DNA of 64,000 bases from Parvibaculaceae bacterium (GTDB lineage Bacteria; Pseudomonadota; Alphaproteobacteria; Parvibaculales; Parvibaculaceae). Of the stretch, positions 63,745 through 64,000 are shown piece by piece; position 1 is the first letter of the stretch, and every line of letters begins with the position of its first letter. The position numbers and the translations under genes are program-made. The notes under the pieces are model-generated. The model did no database searches and was not told where the DNA came from. It was given only the letters and a program-made list of their open reading frames with translations. The stretch is from assembly GCA_019636015.1 (NCBI GenBank), contig JAHBYJ010000001.1:1054001-1118000 (forward strand), in the 5' to 3' direction.

Positions 63745-64000
63745 ATGAGCCTGACAGTCTACGGCGCAAGCCTCTCTCCCTTCGTGCGCAAGGTGCGCGT
63801 CTTCCTGTCCGAGAAGGGCGAGGTCTACAAGCTGGAGCAGGTAAACATCTTTCCGGCGCCCGACTGGTTTCTCGAAATCTCGCCGCTGAAGCGGATTCCC
63901 GTTCTCCGGGACGACAGCGTGGGTCCGGATGCGACGCTGCCCGACTCCTCGGCGATTTGCGGCTATCTCGAAAAGAAGTTTCCGTCGCCCGCTCTCTATC
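63745..64000 (+). CDS. Glutathione S-transferase family protein, cut by window end
   Basis: Only the first 85 codons are present. MSLTVYGASLSPFVRKVRVFLSEKG is the N-terminal thioredoxin-fold strand and helix with Ser at the glutathione position, then PLKRIPVLRDD supplies the cis-Pro and PDSSAICGYLEKKFPSPALY the gamma-glutamate binding pair. The helical C-terminal domain lies beyond the window. It is a second GST, unrelated in context to the one at 21599. Confidence 0.88.
   Translation, partial: MSLTVYGASLSPFVRKVRVFLSEKGEVYKLEQVNIFPAPDWFLEISPLKRIPVLRDDSVGPDATLPDSSAICGYLEKKFPSPALY

Overview
The window is GC-rich alphaproteobacterial chromosome. Placement rests on the conserved run murA - DUF2948 - hisD - UPF0262 - phosphatase - infA - maf - ribonuclease G - yacG, on a tRNA-His with the alphaproteobacterial G1:U72/A73 acceptor and no encoded G-1, and on the codon bias. 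The many acyl-CoA genes would suit a lipid- or hydrocarbon-degrading genus such as Parvibaculum; that genus is an inference, not something the sequence proves. No rRNA genes, CRISPR array, complete insertion sequence, integrase or phage was found.

Layout. 0-5.3 kb: a secreted unknown, a small membrane protein, a TPR-methyltransferase, a hydratase-2-type MaoC enzyme, two hotdog thioesterases and a secreted OmpA-like protein. 5.6-14.8 kb: acyl-CoA metabolism (thiolase, MaoC, two paralogous acyl-CoA dehydrogenases, an MpaB-type oxygenase, a TetR regulator, an SDR) plus a K+/H+ antiporter. 14.9-20.5 kb: glutamine amidotransferase, proline iminopeptidase, class I ribonucleotide reductase nrdA-nrdB behind a promoter carrying two NrdR-like boxes 31 bp apart, and an HU-type protein. 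20.6-35.2 kb: GH17 hydrolase, GST, a BtuFCD/FecBCD-type importer, a diiron protein, LysR with a divergent TauD-like gene, photolyase, SDR, TrmH methyltransferase, YhhN, a serine hydrolase, a ferritin-like protein and a CBS protein. 35.4-37.2 kb: a lower-GC stand-alone PD-(D/E)XK nuclease-like gene beside tRNA-Thr. 37.4-47.7 kb: the conserved murA-to-yacG block, interrupted by a SIMPL gene and by a methyltransferase/HxlR pair, then tRNA-Phe. 47.7-52.2 kb: a LysR/NTF2/SDR locus whose SDR is cut after 15 codons by a lower-GC island of unknown genes; a 72-bp decayed copy of the following gene lies inside it. 52.2-64 kb: SDR, AsmA, ABC exporter, acetoacetyl-CoA synthetase, alpha/beta hydrolase, SNF-type transporter, tRNA-His, PAS protein and a GST cut by the window end.

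Two families of short interspersed palindromes occur: one built on GTCATCCCGGC (about 7.0, 23.2 and 40.8 kb) and one on TCATGGCCCGG (14.8 and 18.97 kb). Most complete loci hold two copies facing each other. One copy is translated as the C-terminal tail of the binding protein at 22.4-23.3 kb, and one forms a hairpin between nrdA and nrdB. The strongest leads for something undescribed are the nuclease-like gene at tRNA-Thr and the 49-51 kb island.
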